Source of the DNA: Cruorifilaria tuberocauda
Lineage: Eukaryota; Nematoda; Chromadorea; Rhabditida; Onchocercidae
Assembly (NCBI GenBank): GCA_013365365.1
Contig: JABVXU010000647.1
Coordinates: forward strand, 1 to 28,589
DNA: 28,589 bases
Direction: 5' to 3'
Part shown: piece by piece, positions 1-10,949 of the stretch
Position numbering within the stretch: position 1 is the first letter of the stretch
How the letters are laid out: each line of letters starts with the position of its first letter
The notes under the pieces: model-generated
Told to the model about the DNA's origin: nothing
Database searches by the model: none
Seen by the model: only the letters and a program-made list of their open reading frames with translations
Made by a program: the position numbers and the translations under genes

Positions 1-137
1 CCATACGCTTATTACTGTGATTTCATGCGTTTTTTTGTTCTTTCACCTACTAATTTGATGTAGAAAATGGTCCAGATTTTTTGATCTTTCATGATTAGAA
101 TTAACTTTTTTATTTCATTCAAATCCATTTTGTGCAG

Positions 138-3100
138 GGAACAGTGTCGGATGACATTTGCGCTTTGTTAAAACCATGCGTAAATGGTGAATGTTTAAAT
201 ACATTTAACGATTTTGAATGTACATGTGATTATTCATGGATTGGAAAACGTTGCAATCAGCGTGATCATTGTGCACTTTCGTCTTGTGGCGTAAATACAA
301 CGTGTACTAATTACAACGGCGGTTATGTGTGTAAGTGTATCGAACATTTTGTATCATTTTTTCCAAATGCTGTTTAAGTTAATCTTATTTAATTGTTTTT
401 ATTTGAAAAAAGCAGTAGGTAAGAAGATAGGTAATGATGCAATGGTTGTTAATAGGTAGTTCACCAGCAACATTTATATCAACATCGTTCGCAAAATTTA
501 AATTGGAGAATGGCGATGTTCTAAACGATATTTCCAAACCCTTGCAGATTAGTTTTGTGCTACGAACTCGTTCATTGTCAGGTCAAATTATTCACCTGGT
601 AAGTTTTATTTTAATTTCAATTTCTTCCTGTAATGCTTTTTCTTCATCCCTATTGTGGACATAACCTCATCGCATTTTTTTTAGAAAACCTCGACTTCTT
701 ATCTATCTGTTTCACTCAATGATGGCTTACTTATCTATGACGTATTGATAAACAATGCTAAGAAAAAGAAAATTTTTACGAATTCGTTAGTAAATGATGG
801 TGTAAATCACAATATCAATATAAATCAAAATGGTTTATATATTGGTGGCAAGCTTAGTGCCAAGGATTCATCATTAATTCTGCCAATCAATGCCTTTGAT
901 TTTACCGATAATTTTACCTTAATAATTGGACAACGAAATAATGAAATTTCGTCATTTGACGTAAGGGAATTTTTCTGAGTGTAAATTTTCCTCTTCTGTC
1001 AAATTTAATTTTACTTTTTCTTTTCATCTTTCTTCTAATATAGAAATTTCTTTTTCCTGGATAATAATAATTTCTACTTCAGGGTTGTCTGGAAAGTATA
1101 CAAATTGGGATTGGAATAACTCCACCGATTTCATTTTTAGCAGATAATCAATCAGGTGGTTTATTGGAAAACACCACGCATTTTAAGCTAATAAAACGTC
1201 GAAATATTATCGATAATCATTGCTATGCCGAAGATCTTTGTGGTTTATCAAATCCGTGCAAAAATGAAGCAATTTGTCATGATTTATGGAATAAGAGAGT
1301 ATGTGAATGTAGGCCTGACTTTACAGGCAGCTTTTGTGAGGTCAGACATTTCCTTCAAAATCGATTTTTTTTGGAATACATTTTATGTTTTTTTCAAGTT
1401 TATCATTTATATTTCCATTTTACAATTTTTCTTCATTTTTAGAAACGATTGCCTATCACGAAAGTCTTTGACGTAAGTTAACATCATTTGAGCATTTTTT
1501 CTTAAATTTTCAGACGCGAATTGATAGATGTAGGAATCATAGTTGCAAATTTGGAGTATGCATCAATGATATTAGCGAGTATAGGTGAAGTTTGATATTT
1601 TTTTTAATTTTTTGTAATTTTTTTATGCAATTGATTTTTAAAAAAAATTGAGAAGATGCTTTTCGTAATCACCTAGGTGAATCTTGAAAAATCTAATTGG
1701 AACTTTGGATTAATGAGTTTCTAATAAGTTATTGCAGCTGTGAATGTTTGCCAGGATATGATGGACAATTTTGCGATAAAGAAATTGATTTATGTAAATT
1801 ATCACCGTGCTTAAATGGTGGAAGTTGTACATTTGCAAAGGGTAAATTCAATTGTGATTGTCCAGTTGACTTTATCGGATCACGTTGTCAAGCACTTGTA
1901 AGATTTCATGCCCATTTTCTGATAAGAAGTGAAAAAATAACAAGAAAAAATAGTGCCTCTGAACTAATAATTAATAATTTAACTAATGATAATGATCATT
2001 AATGATGAAATTGACGCAACATTGTTTGTTTTTTATAGAAATCATCGAAATGTGTTCCTTCACCATGTGAAAATGGCGCAAATTGTACAGCAGTTCAGGT
2101 GATGTATTATTCATTTTTACCTGAGAAAAAGTTATTTAATATTTATAATTGATGAAAAGATATCGGACTAATTTTCTTCGACAAATTTGCTTTGGTATTA
2201 AATGCTTTGATATGTAGGGAAAAAATAGATATATTTATAATAATTCCAGAAAAATGATCATCATTTTATTAAAACGATTATAAAATTCTATCATTTTTTA
2301 ATATCCTAAATTGTTGTTGGAATATAACTGAAATTTTTGCCAAATGAATAAATTTTTTTATTTTGTACTCAGTATTTTAGGATGCATTCAAATGCGATTG
2401 TCCATCAGATTTCGATGGCATACTTTGCGACATTCAAAAAGATTTGTGTGAGCTAAATCCATGCAAGAATGGAGCGAAGTGCTTATCGAAAGATGGCAAT
2501 TTTAAATGCCTATGCGTCAATGGTTATGAGGGTATTCCTCTTGTTTTAAACTGTTTGACTCCAAAAAAGCTGTAAAATAGGTAAAGAAGAAAAAAATTAT
2601 AAGAATGTTTACGCCCAGTCTCATTTACTTCGCAATATTGTAATTGCTGTAGAGCTAATCGATCAGTTCTTTTGTACTTCGGAATTTCACACTTGGCAAA
2701 AAAAAGTAAAACTGAAAAGAATTATGTTTTTCTGAATTCTCATATGGATTATTCTAATTTTGATGGTAATGTTAGAATAAATTCAATCTTGTTTGCTTAT
2801 TAGAATCATTTTATTAAATTAGGAAAATATATTTGATGGACAAACTGCTAAGCATAGAGTGATCTTTCGCCCTATAATATTAAGACTAATAAAATTTAAT
2901 TCTCTTGCATACTTTAAAATAGTTTAAAAATGAATTTAGTAAGATTGTAAAGCAGTTATTATGTTAGAAATAATTTGTAATTTTCATAATATCTTTTCCA
3001 ACTCTTGTTTTTTACAGGTCGAATTTGTGATGAAAAGAAAGATTACTGCAACACATTACCTTGCATACATGGACGATGTAAAACGATAACTGATAATTTC

Positions 3101-5239
3101 TTATGTAGTTGTGAATCAGGTTGGAACGGTGAACACTGTGATATTGATATCAATGAATGTATGCGATTTCCTTGCGAAAATGATGGTAATTGCACAAATA
3201 CACCTGGATCATATCAATGCAGCTGCGATAGTTATCATTTAGGTTGCTTTTATTATACTTTTTCAAAATCCTAAATAATCATTTACCAGTTTTTATAAAA
3301 TCCAAGATCTGCATTGGAAGTCATTTACATCAAAATAAATACCAGCTTCATCAGTTAATTCTTTCAACGATCACTAAGATATGAAGGAGATTTCTGTAAT
3401 ATGCCTCGACAGTGCCTTAATTATATGGTGATATCTAATTATAACTTATGAAATTTAAGGCGATCGTTGTGAAATAGTGGGAAGTTGTGCAGAGGGACCA
3501 TGCGGTGATAACGGTGATTGCATACAGCAAACATCAACTACACATTCATGCGTCTGCAAGCAGGGTTATACCGGTGATATATGTGATGTAATGATTGATT
3601 ATTGTAATCCAAATCCATGTGAGAATGGTGCTACCTGCGAAGGATTCATTGGCGGTTTCAACTGTTCATGCTTAAGTGGTTTTACAGGTTATTTGATCTT
3701 AGTAAAAATTGAAAGTTTTCTTAAATCTTAATGAACAAAAAACAACTGAAACTGATAATAGAGATTTTACTTATCATTTTTCAAAGATGATTTTTTTTAC
3801 CATGTTTCCTTGAATATGTGCCGAAGCATTTTTTTTGAATTTCTATAAATAATTATAAGATAGAATAAAATTTTTTCCCTGAAGATAATTTTTCGTATTT
3901 TACCTTAGAGATTTCTAGTATTATTGACGAGCAAATAAAAAATATTTTAAATTTTCAAGAATTTTAGGAAATCAAAGATCCATTAATGTTTTTAATTCAA
4001 TTTATGCCTAGATAATAATTTAAATGTTGATTGATTGAAGGGAGAACGTGTTCGGTGGATATTGATGATTGTATTAATGAAGTATGCCAAAATGGTGGAC
4101 GTTGTTTGGATCGGGTAAATGGATATGAATGTAATTGTGAAGGTACTGGTTATCAAGGTACTCACTGCACCGAAGATGTTAATGAATGTGACTTGGGCAT
4201 TTGTGTATATGGTCGATGCACCAATTTGATTGGCTCATATAATTGTGTTTGTGATATCGGTTAGTTTGTTTAATTGTAAAATGATTGCAAACAAATGCTT
4301 TCAAAACACAAATTAATTATATGGATTAATTTTAATGATTATTTTAGGATATATCGGAAAACAATGTACTGTAGAAGATCCTTGTATTCCGGATGAACTA
4401 AATCGAACGAGACATGATTGCGTGCATGGCACATGCGTGAATCCTACAGTTAGCATAAAAAATAACAGAGAAGTAGCAAATTATAAGTGCCAATGTGAAG
4501 TTGGATATGGCGGAGAGCATTGTATTCATTTAATTGAGAAGAGAAGGTATATTTCATTTCGATGCATTTCACTTGCTAATACTAAATGATTCTTTCAATG
4601 ACTCTAATAATTGATAACATTAAGTATGAGATTTTATTCTTCGTGCTCTATTTAATATTGCATATCTGTTATGTATTTGTTAAATAATAACTGTGAAATC
4701 TTATAAGTTAATTTTTGCATTATTTAATTGTTCTGAAAGATTATATCGAATTTGATGAATAAAAAGGATTATGAAAATAGCATGATAACTATAACTTGAA
4801 GTTTTTTTGATAAATTCAACCATAAAACTTTAGGTCTCTCTCATTAGGATACATAACTGGGCCAATATTGGCAATTGTAACAGCATTACTTATTATTGGT
4901 TCCGTATTACTGGCAGTAGTAATGATTCGTGGACGACGTGCAACTCAGGGTACCTATAGTCCATCACATCATGAAAGTAGTATTTCACGAATGCCGGTTT
5001 GGTTTCAGTTTTTTTGATTCTTATTGCTATTTTCAATTTCCAAAATGGAAAGCTGATTTAAAACAGGAATTAATTTATAAAATAAGCTACCCGAAAATAA
5101 CCTTAGTGAAAGATTGATGAAAATTAAATATGTAGAAATTATATCTATGTTATCAAAGTATTTTATGCGATACAAATAGTTTCCTTTGTTTCAGATGAAT
5201 TCAATGCTCAAATCTCCTCCTGAGGAGAGACTGATATAG
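138..5239 (+). CDS. crb-1: Crumbs homologue, 3' part (EGF/laminin G transmembrane polarity protein)
   Basis: Crumbs proteins are apical transmembrane determinants of epithelial polarity. Supported exons: 138-330 or 138-350, 456-598 or 431-598, 685-960, 1083-1340, 1443-1472, 1514-1584, 1738-1897, 2039-2098, 2381-2531, 3018-3242, 3460-3687, 4041-4259, 4348-4546, 4834-4996 and 5195-5239; from 685 onward all phases agree. The order is one complete EGF, a second apparently cut-short EGF, a laminin G domain (456-1150, with the typical LYIGG and GCLESIQIG ends), then twelve EGF repeats, several with the calcium-binding D-I-D/V-N-E-C start. One membrane span (PILAIVTALLIIGSVLLAVV) follows, then a tail with R-R-A-T-Q-G-T-Y-S-P-S and a final P-P-E-E-R-L-I. 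That tail closely matches Drosophila Crumbs (FERM-binding and PDZ-binding motifs). More EGF/LamG exons are expected upstream of the window. EAT-20 is less likely because it has far fewer EGF repeats. Confidence 0.92.
4834..5239 (+). other. Crumbs membrane span and cytoplasmic tail exons
   Basis: Exon 4834-4996 encodes the membrane span and the juxtamembrane FERM-binding segment (G-T-Y-S-P-S). Exon 5195-5239 starts in phase 0 after TTTGTTTCAG and encodes 14 residues, ending S-P-P-E-E-R-L-I and a TAG stop. In Crumbs proteins the terminal ERLI binds the PDZ domain of PALS1/Stardust and of Par6. The donor at 4997 is GTTTGG, a weak site. Reading through it adds V-W-F-Q-F-F and a TGA at 5015-5017, which would remove the PDZ ligand. 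Confidence 0.9.
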
Positions 5240-6776
5240 TAATAGAGTAATTATCATGAAGATGATCAATATATATCATCTTTTCTTTTCACGGGTTTAA
5301 TAACGTGTCTTCAACTGTTCTTCAACTATTTTTTCTTTTACTTTCTATTATTATTTGTGTGATTAGATATTCGATGAATTTGCTTAAGGAGTGCAATTGT
5401 TAATTTAGGTAAATGCGCTAATAAACTGAATACACACAATTAAAATTTTACCGTCAATTTTCCATGCAATATTTAATATTTTTGTGAAAATGTCAAATTC
5501 TTTCACTGTAACACCAAAGGAAACAGGTCAACACCTGTAGGACATGTCGAGAATTTCCTCGAAACTAGATTCAATTATGTTTATTTTTAATTTTTATATT
5601 TTATAAGATTAGGGCAACGTGAAAAACTAAACGTATGTTTTTCTAGTGCCTCCTTTTGGCACCACTGGATACAAGACATTTATGTTACTATTGTAATATT
5701 TCCGATGGATTACCATGTGTATGATCTGCATGCTATCACACTATCTTTGCTTAGTTAGCAGTCATGGCTGTGTTATTATGCCATATTCTCACTGATCAGA
5801 TCTCCTCATCTTAGTAAAGACTGCTCCCCCGCAGGCGAGCAGAAAAAAGAATCATGGTTGATTGAGGAGACGGTTTTCTCCGTGGTTTTCATTGCTGTAC
5901 AGGAATTCTACTGAATAAAATATTACGTTCGTGTTAAACCCAAACAACTCAACACAATTCTTCAATCACAGCAGGGCATGTATTTCAGTTATTTAGATGA
6001 AATTCTCCATTATCATGCTAAATTAATCCGAAATAGTCTGGTGATCAATTAGTGATTCAGCAGTAATATCTGCTTATCCTACTGATACTAAAGTCATGGA
6101 AATGCAGATTAGAATCGATCCAAAAAAAGTAATAATTGGTTTTCAGTAAGAAAGATTGAGATTATTTTAGATCCATGAATGAGTGATTGATTGATATGTC
6201 ACCAAGTAACAAATCATGGAAATTTTGTGATCAGTTTAGAATAAAAGCATTTTCGTACAGCATTTTCAGGATCAGAAATGACATTACTGTTACAGAACAA
6301 ATTACTCCACTCTGCCAAACCATTTCATTATTATCACATTCTGTTTTTGATATTCGATTGTAATTTTTGATTTTCGTCGCGGTAGTAGGAATTGTCCGTG
6401 AATTACCTATCCTTAAATATCACCGATTATTTACCTTGAATGTAGTTTTAAACTAAAATTGAAGTTAAATATAAAATTTGACTCGGAAAAAATGTTCTTC
6501 ATAATCTTAATGATCGAATAAATATCTCTATCTTTAAATATCCTCAAATTTTTCTTGTTGTTCAGCGTTCTGCGAGTGTAGCAAGCAATTGAAATGATAC
6601 GTAATGCACTATGAAAATTAATATTGAACTTTGAAAGTTTAATTTTATTATTTTGTTTAAAAAAACATCAAGGATTTTTAACAGAAAGTCCTTTTAAGAA
6701 GAAATGTTCAGTCCACTTGTACTTTATGTCAACGTTTTTAACATTTAATTAAACTTGATGTTAGTTAGTTAGTCAC
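5240..6776. other. 3' flank of Crumbs / intergenic
   Basis: I see no coding exon here. It holds the probable Crumbs 3' UTR, two AATAAA hexamers (5420 and 5914) and a small GC-rich hairpin at 5821-5842 (CTGCTC/GAGCAG stem). The 3' ends of Crumbs and of the first MSP-type gene converge across this stretch. Confidence 0.6.
5420..5425 (+). terminator. candidate poly(A) signal of the Crumbs gene
   Basis: This is the first AATAAA hexamer I found after the Crumbs stop codon, about 180 bases downstream. A second copy lies at 5914-5919. Either could set the 3' end; AATAAA is frequent by chance in DNA this AT-rich. Confidence 0.35.
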
Positions 6777-7523
6777 TCACTTTCCTGTTGATATAAACGT
6801 TTGAACCGTTGACTTTACTTCGTTTTCCTGATATACTTTCTCCGATATGAGGACAATCTGGTGAATTGGAACATTGTCCAATGTACAGATATGATTAACA
6901 TTTGGTTTCGCTAAATCCATGATGAATATATGTCAAGATATCATTTTCAAATTTCAATACTATTTCACAAGTGGCTTATTTACAATTCCTTTTTAGCTAA
7001 ATTTTTAATTTAGTATCGCATAAGTCCTGATATCCGAAAAAAATTCCTAGCATGTATAACTCAAAGTTTTTTCATTATTTAACATCGTCTAATTATTCAG
7101 AGTTAATATGAATTTACAAATTTTAGAAATTAGCACCCTGATTACCGATATATTTTGTAATTTTTTCGGTAAGCAATCTTCCCTTCTCCGTATAAATTCG
7201 AATTGATATGAGCAGCTTGGCAGCTTCAACTTCATTCCAAGTTTGTCGATGTTTCGGAAGTTGCCATGAAAGGATACATTTGGCATTTCTAAGTGCTGGC
7301 ACCAATCCACTTCCGCTAGGTAAGGCCTATCAATGAAGTACTTAACAGATTGGAACTTAGCAAAAATTATTTGCTAAAAACTAGAGAATATTATGAACTA
7401 ACAGTAATGTGTTCGTTATTTGTCTTTAACTTCCAAACGATCTGTCGTTTGCTATTATTAACAAGTTTGAGTTGAACGTGCACCACGTTTTCATGGAAGC
7501 GGTCTAATGCAAAATTGATCGTA
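6777..7523 (-). CDS. divergent MSP-domain protein, copy A (5' end unresolved)
   Basis: MSP domains are immunoglobulin-like folds found in nematode sperm cytoskeletal proteins and VAP-type adaptors. Exons on the minus strand: 7523-7403 (ATTGCAG acceptor, GTTAGT donor), 7326-7146 (181 nt) and 6910-6777, ending in TGA. The first encodes V-Q-L-K-L-V-N-N-S followed by I-V-W-K-L-K-T-N-N, the typical MSP 'L.L.N.S...I.WK.KTT' core. The second has C-I-L-S-W-Q-L-P and W-N-E-V-E-A-A-K-L. The third has C-T-L-D-N-V-P-I-H. Exon 2 length, both internal phases and protein order match copy B just upstream. A further piece at 7659-7570 (F-P-E-R-K-L-N-N-T-K) resembles the matching exon of copy B, but its donor phase does not fit the next exon and it has no ATG. 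This copy may therefore be damaged at its 5' end. The exact MSP subfamily is not recognised. Confidence 0.6.
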
Positions 7524-7867
7524 CTGCAATGTTATTTATTTTTTTTATTGCATTTGCAGCTTAATATACCGCTTGGAATTTTAATGCAAGTATCACCTTG
7601 GTATTATTTAATTTACGTTCAGGAAAAGTACTTAAATTGAAATTTGTAGTATGGATTTTTCACTAAAGCACAGGAACGTGAAGCTTACAAATATCGAGAT
7701 GTTAGGTTACTGAGTAGTCGCAATTTATTACTGTTGTCATTGCTGAAATTTATCATTTCATGAGTTCTTGAAATTTGAGGATTTTTCAATTTTTCTTAGT
7801 GTCAAAATTGTTATTAACTTTAATTGACTCATAGATACATGAAATGCAAAAAGATAACAAAAATTGA

Positions 7868-9042
7868 CTATGACATTATATCGGTCATTTTGAGAGCCGT
7901 TTGTAGTGATGATTGTGATTGATCGTAATTTGATGATTCATCCTCAGAACCAAATATTAAATTGTGTATCGGTGGATTCTGTGACGTGCAAAATTCATTC
8001 ATATCCAATTGTGCTGCAAGATAATCGTTTTTGGTTAATTTTTGGATAAATTTTAAAAATTTCATCTTATCTGATTCACAGAAATTTCCACTTTTTTAAT
8101 TTGACAAAAAAGAGATTCTTTTCAGTGATCTCATATTTTAAGTATAAAAGTGATAAAAATATGATAATTTATTCCAAATTTGCCCAAACTTATGTGACAT
8201 ATTATCTATAAGTTATAGAATAAAGAACTCTTAAAATTGATAACCCAGAAGTTTAATATCAGTTGATCCGATGAAGTTATCATTGTCTGCGAAAAGTTGA
8301 AGCGAAAAGAATAGTTTTGCAGGTTCCAATTGTCTCCAAGTTTCTACGTCATTTGGACGAATCCACGATAATCTGCACTGCTCTTTGCAATGCGACGCAA
8401 TTTGTCCATTATCGGATGGAAATGCCTTGGAATTTTCAATTTCAAATGCTAATGACAAACTTCATTGCTTTTTCTTCAATTTCTTATTTTTATTTTTTGC
8501 AATTTTCAGATTTCTCAAATAACAAACACTAAAGAAGAAAAGGAAATTACTTTAAAAAACAAAGAAGAAAAGGACAAATTTGAGATGAAACACTCAACCG
8601 ATCAATTTAATTATCATTCATTTCTAAAATTTATTACCGTAATTGTTGCTGTCGTGCAGTGCAATTTCCATTCGATCAAACTTGGGGTATCATTAATTAA
8701 TGAAAGTAAAATGTGCGCAATTCGGTCGTTATTCAATTCACATACAAATTTAACAACGCTAAATCTGTCACAATTATCAATGCTAACCATATTATGTCAC
8801 ATAATGGAAACATTAGGTCACTTAATAACAGCTGTAAGAGTACTTATAGAAAAATTCTGTTCAACTCTTTAATCTTTTTCATTTCTGCCTATTTGCTTTG
8901 AAAAATTAGCTTAGATTAGGATTTCAAGGAACAAATATACCATTCTTTGTCAATTGATACAATTTCATAATTTGGCAACTTTCTGATTGGCGTTAAATTA
9001 TAATCTTCTATGGCTGTCTCGTTGATTTCCTCAGAAGATATT
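7868..9042 (-). CDS. divergent MSP-domain protein, copy B (start codon not found)
   Basis: Exons on the minus strand: 9042-8941 (ATTGCAG acceptor), 8782-8638, 8425-8245 (181 nt) and 8013-7868 (ATCTTGCAG acceptor, TAG stop). All junction phases agree (2, 0, 1). The second exon carries the MSP core I-L-L-S-L-I-N-D-T then L-I-E-W-K-L-H-C-T-T. The third has C-R-L-S-W-I-R-P and W-R-Q-L-E-P-A-K-L. The last has F-C-T-S-Q-N-P-P-I-H. It aligns exon by exon with copy A at 6777-7523. If exon 8941-9042 is not used, an alternative start is the ATG at 8790-8788, which would give a 159-residue protein. The acceptors at 8783 (GGTTAG) and 8426 (TTCCAAG) are weak but keep the frame, and the second is the counterpart of the copy A acceptor. 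No start codon is visible for the longer form. Function is inferred only from the fold. Confidence 0.6.
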
Positions 9043-10940
9043 CTGCAATTTCGTGATCTGTTTATTTTGCATCTTCAGATTTCAAGTGCTAATTAAAAGA
9101 TATCTCGGAAGGGAATTTTTCGTGTAGCAATAACTTCTAATAATCATATTTCTTGTTGTAATGAATAGAAAGCTTTCTTCAGATGCAAGATTAACTCATT
9201 ACTTGTATATTTTCTTAACTATAAACCAAAAATATGGTAACTTGCAAAACTTTATTAATCCAACTGCACTTTTGCTTAATTAATAATTCTTGAAATTGAG
9301 AGGAAACGCACGGAACATCAACCATCGTCCAAATTTAATAAAAGTAATATAAACCTTCTTGTTTACGTACAGCTAAATAAAATAACGTTGATTATTCACG
9401 CATTTTTTATCTATTGATTAGTCGAAAAAAAATTTAGTCTCTAAATATGCAAATTTCATATTTCGAAGCCACGTAAAATGAAATTTTGATTATATTCATA
9501 GTTAAAGAATATGATTATGATTCCGTTACACAAAGCACTTGAAAATTCGTAGAAAAACATGTATCAGTAAGAAATCCATGGAAATCAAAGCTTTTCTTCA
9601 TATCAAGCATAGTTTTCAAAATTTTCGTTAATATGTACCAAAAAAATGATAAGGCCATTAGAAGGTCATGCATAATATAAAGTTTCATGTGGCTTACCCG
9701 CTATCGTATGCATTTATTTGTATCAAGTAGACTTTGTTAAATTAATTGATTATTTTTATTGATTTCTTTCCCTTATTTGTTTCTTCGTTGTTTGTTTTGC
9801 AATTTCTTTCGTTTCCAACAAAATAAGGGAAAAAGCCAAATTTTAATTCAAAATTTAAAATACAATTTGAAAAGACAATTAATTCTGCAACAAATTTGAA
9901 TTCTGTGACTAAAAAGGTAAAAAATACATTACTGTGAATTTTTCTATTTTAAATTTCACTTCCAATATAGCAAAATCATTTGATTCAATCACATCAATCA
10001 ATGAAGGAATGTAATAACAAAATGAGCATTAAAATCGATAGAATTTCTAAGTGATGAGACAAATAAACTATTATCGAAAGAATATTTATACAGGAAAGGA
10101 TATGGCTAAATAAATATTGAATAGGCAAATGTAAGTATTAATCTCATTGGGTCGGAATGAGATAATTATGAATAAAATGAGCAAGTAACACAGTAAATCG
10201 AAAGCTTCTGTAAATAACTGCTATTAAACCGAATTCAGCTTCATAGATTATATCCAATTCGAAATCAGTGAAAAATCCAAGAAAGAACATTAGTATAGGT
10301 ATAGATTAAAATAAATTGGAACCAATTATCCTTCTAATTTTCCCTCTACCAAATTTATCCATTCTAACTTTTCCGTTTTCATCAAATTAAATTGTTCTGA
10401 CTATATTGCCATGTTTAGCCTACAAGATACTAGAAAATTCTTTTTCATCTTTACCTATTAGTTTTTATATCAATCATATCAATTTTTTACCTACGAAATT
10501 CGCCGAGATTCACTGCTTTTCACGTGAATAGCGTGAGAATTCAACGTTAATTAAACTTTATTGGTTATCAAGAAATGAATGCTTCACTTGTAAGTATTAT
10601 GCTTTTAAATCAAATTTTAATTCCCTCATTTTTATATGATGAGATATCTAATAGCTTCTATATCTTTGGGACTTCAGTAATTCATTTTTATTTATTCATT
10701 AGCTAAATTTTTATAGAATTACAAGGGAATTCCGGAAATTATTAAATGATCATGGTATCTTTGATTCAAAATGATCAATATTGTTCCGTCATGCTGTTGT
10801 TATTCGCTCGGAATTAAATTGAAATCAATCACTAATAAAAGAATGAAATAGAAAGAGTTGATGGAAGTTGTTGAATCAGTAGGAGTGAATTTTGACGAAA
10901 TAGAGGGTTATAATTTAGTTTCGTTTGATCTCGAAAGATT
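9043..10940. other. intergenic
   Basis: AT-rich sequence without a recognisable gene. Upstream exons of MSP copy B may lie at its low end. One open stretch on the minus strand, starting with an ATG at 9325-9323, was considered, but none of its donors gives the phase 2 needed by the exon at 9042. The high end holds the 3' flank of the 14-3-3 gene. Confidence 0.5.
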
Positions 10941-10949
10941 TTATTTATT
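10940..10949 (-). terminator. AATAAA hexamers at the 14-3-3 stop codon
   Basis: Two overlapping AATAAA hexamers (10949-10944 and 10945-10940) occur on the minus strand, the second spanning the TAA stop at 10943-10941. If used as a poly(A) signal the 3' UTR would be only about 10 to 20 bases. Use is unproven; a downstream signal is also possible. Confidence 0.3.

Noticed and set aside
7089..7310. 73-codon minus-strand frame
   Set aside because: It is an alternative frame over MSP copy A exon 7146-7326; only the other frame aligns with copy B.
8531..8574. 14-base direct repeat (AAAGAAGAAAAGGA) twice, 30 bases apart
   Set aside because: It is a purine-rich stretch inside an intron of MSP copy B, probably simple sequence.
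8465..8872. 135-codon plus-strand frame
   Set aside because: It is antisense to MSP copy B exons, and its Phe-rich start is simple AT-rich sequence.
9241..9325. Minus-strand ATG frame as first exon of MSP copy B
   Set aside because: No good acceptor lies before it, and its donors do not give the phase needed by the exon starting at 9042.
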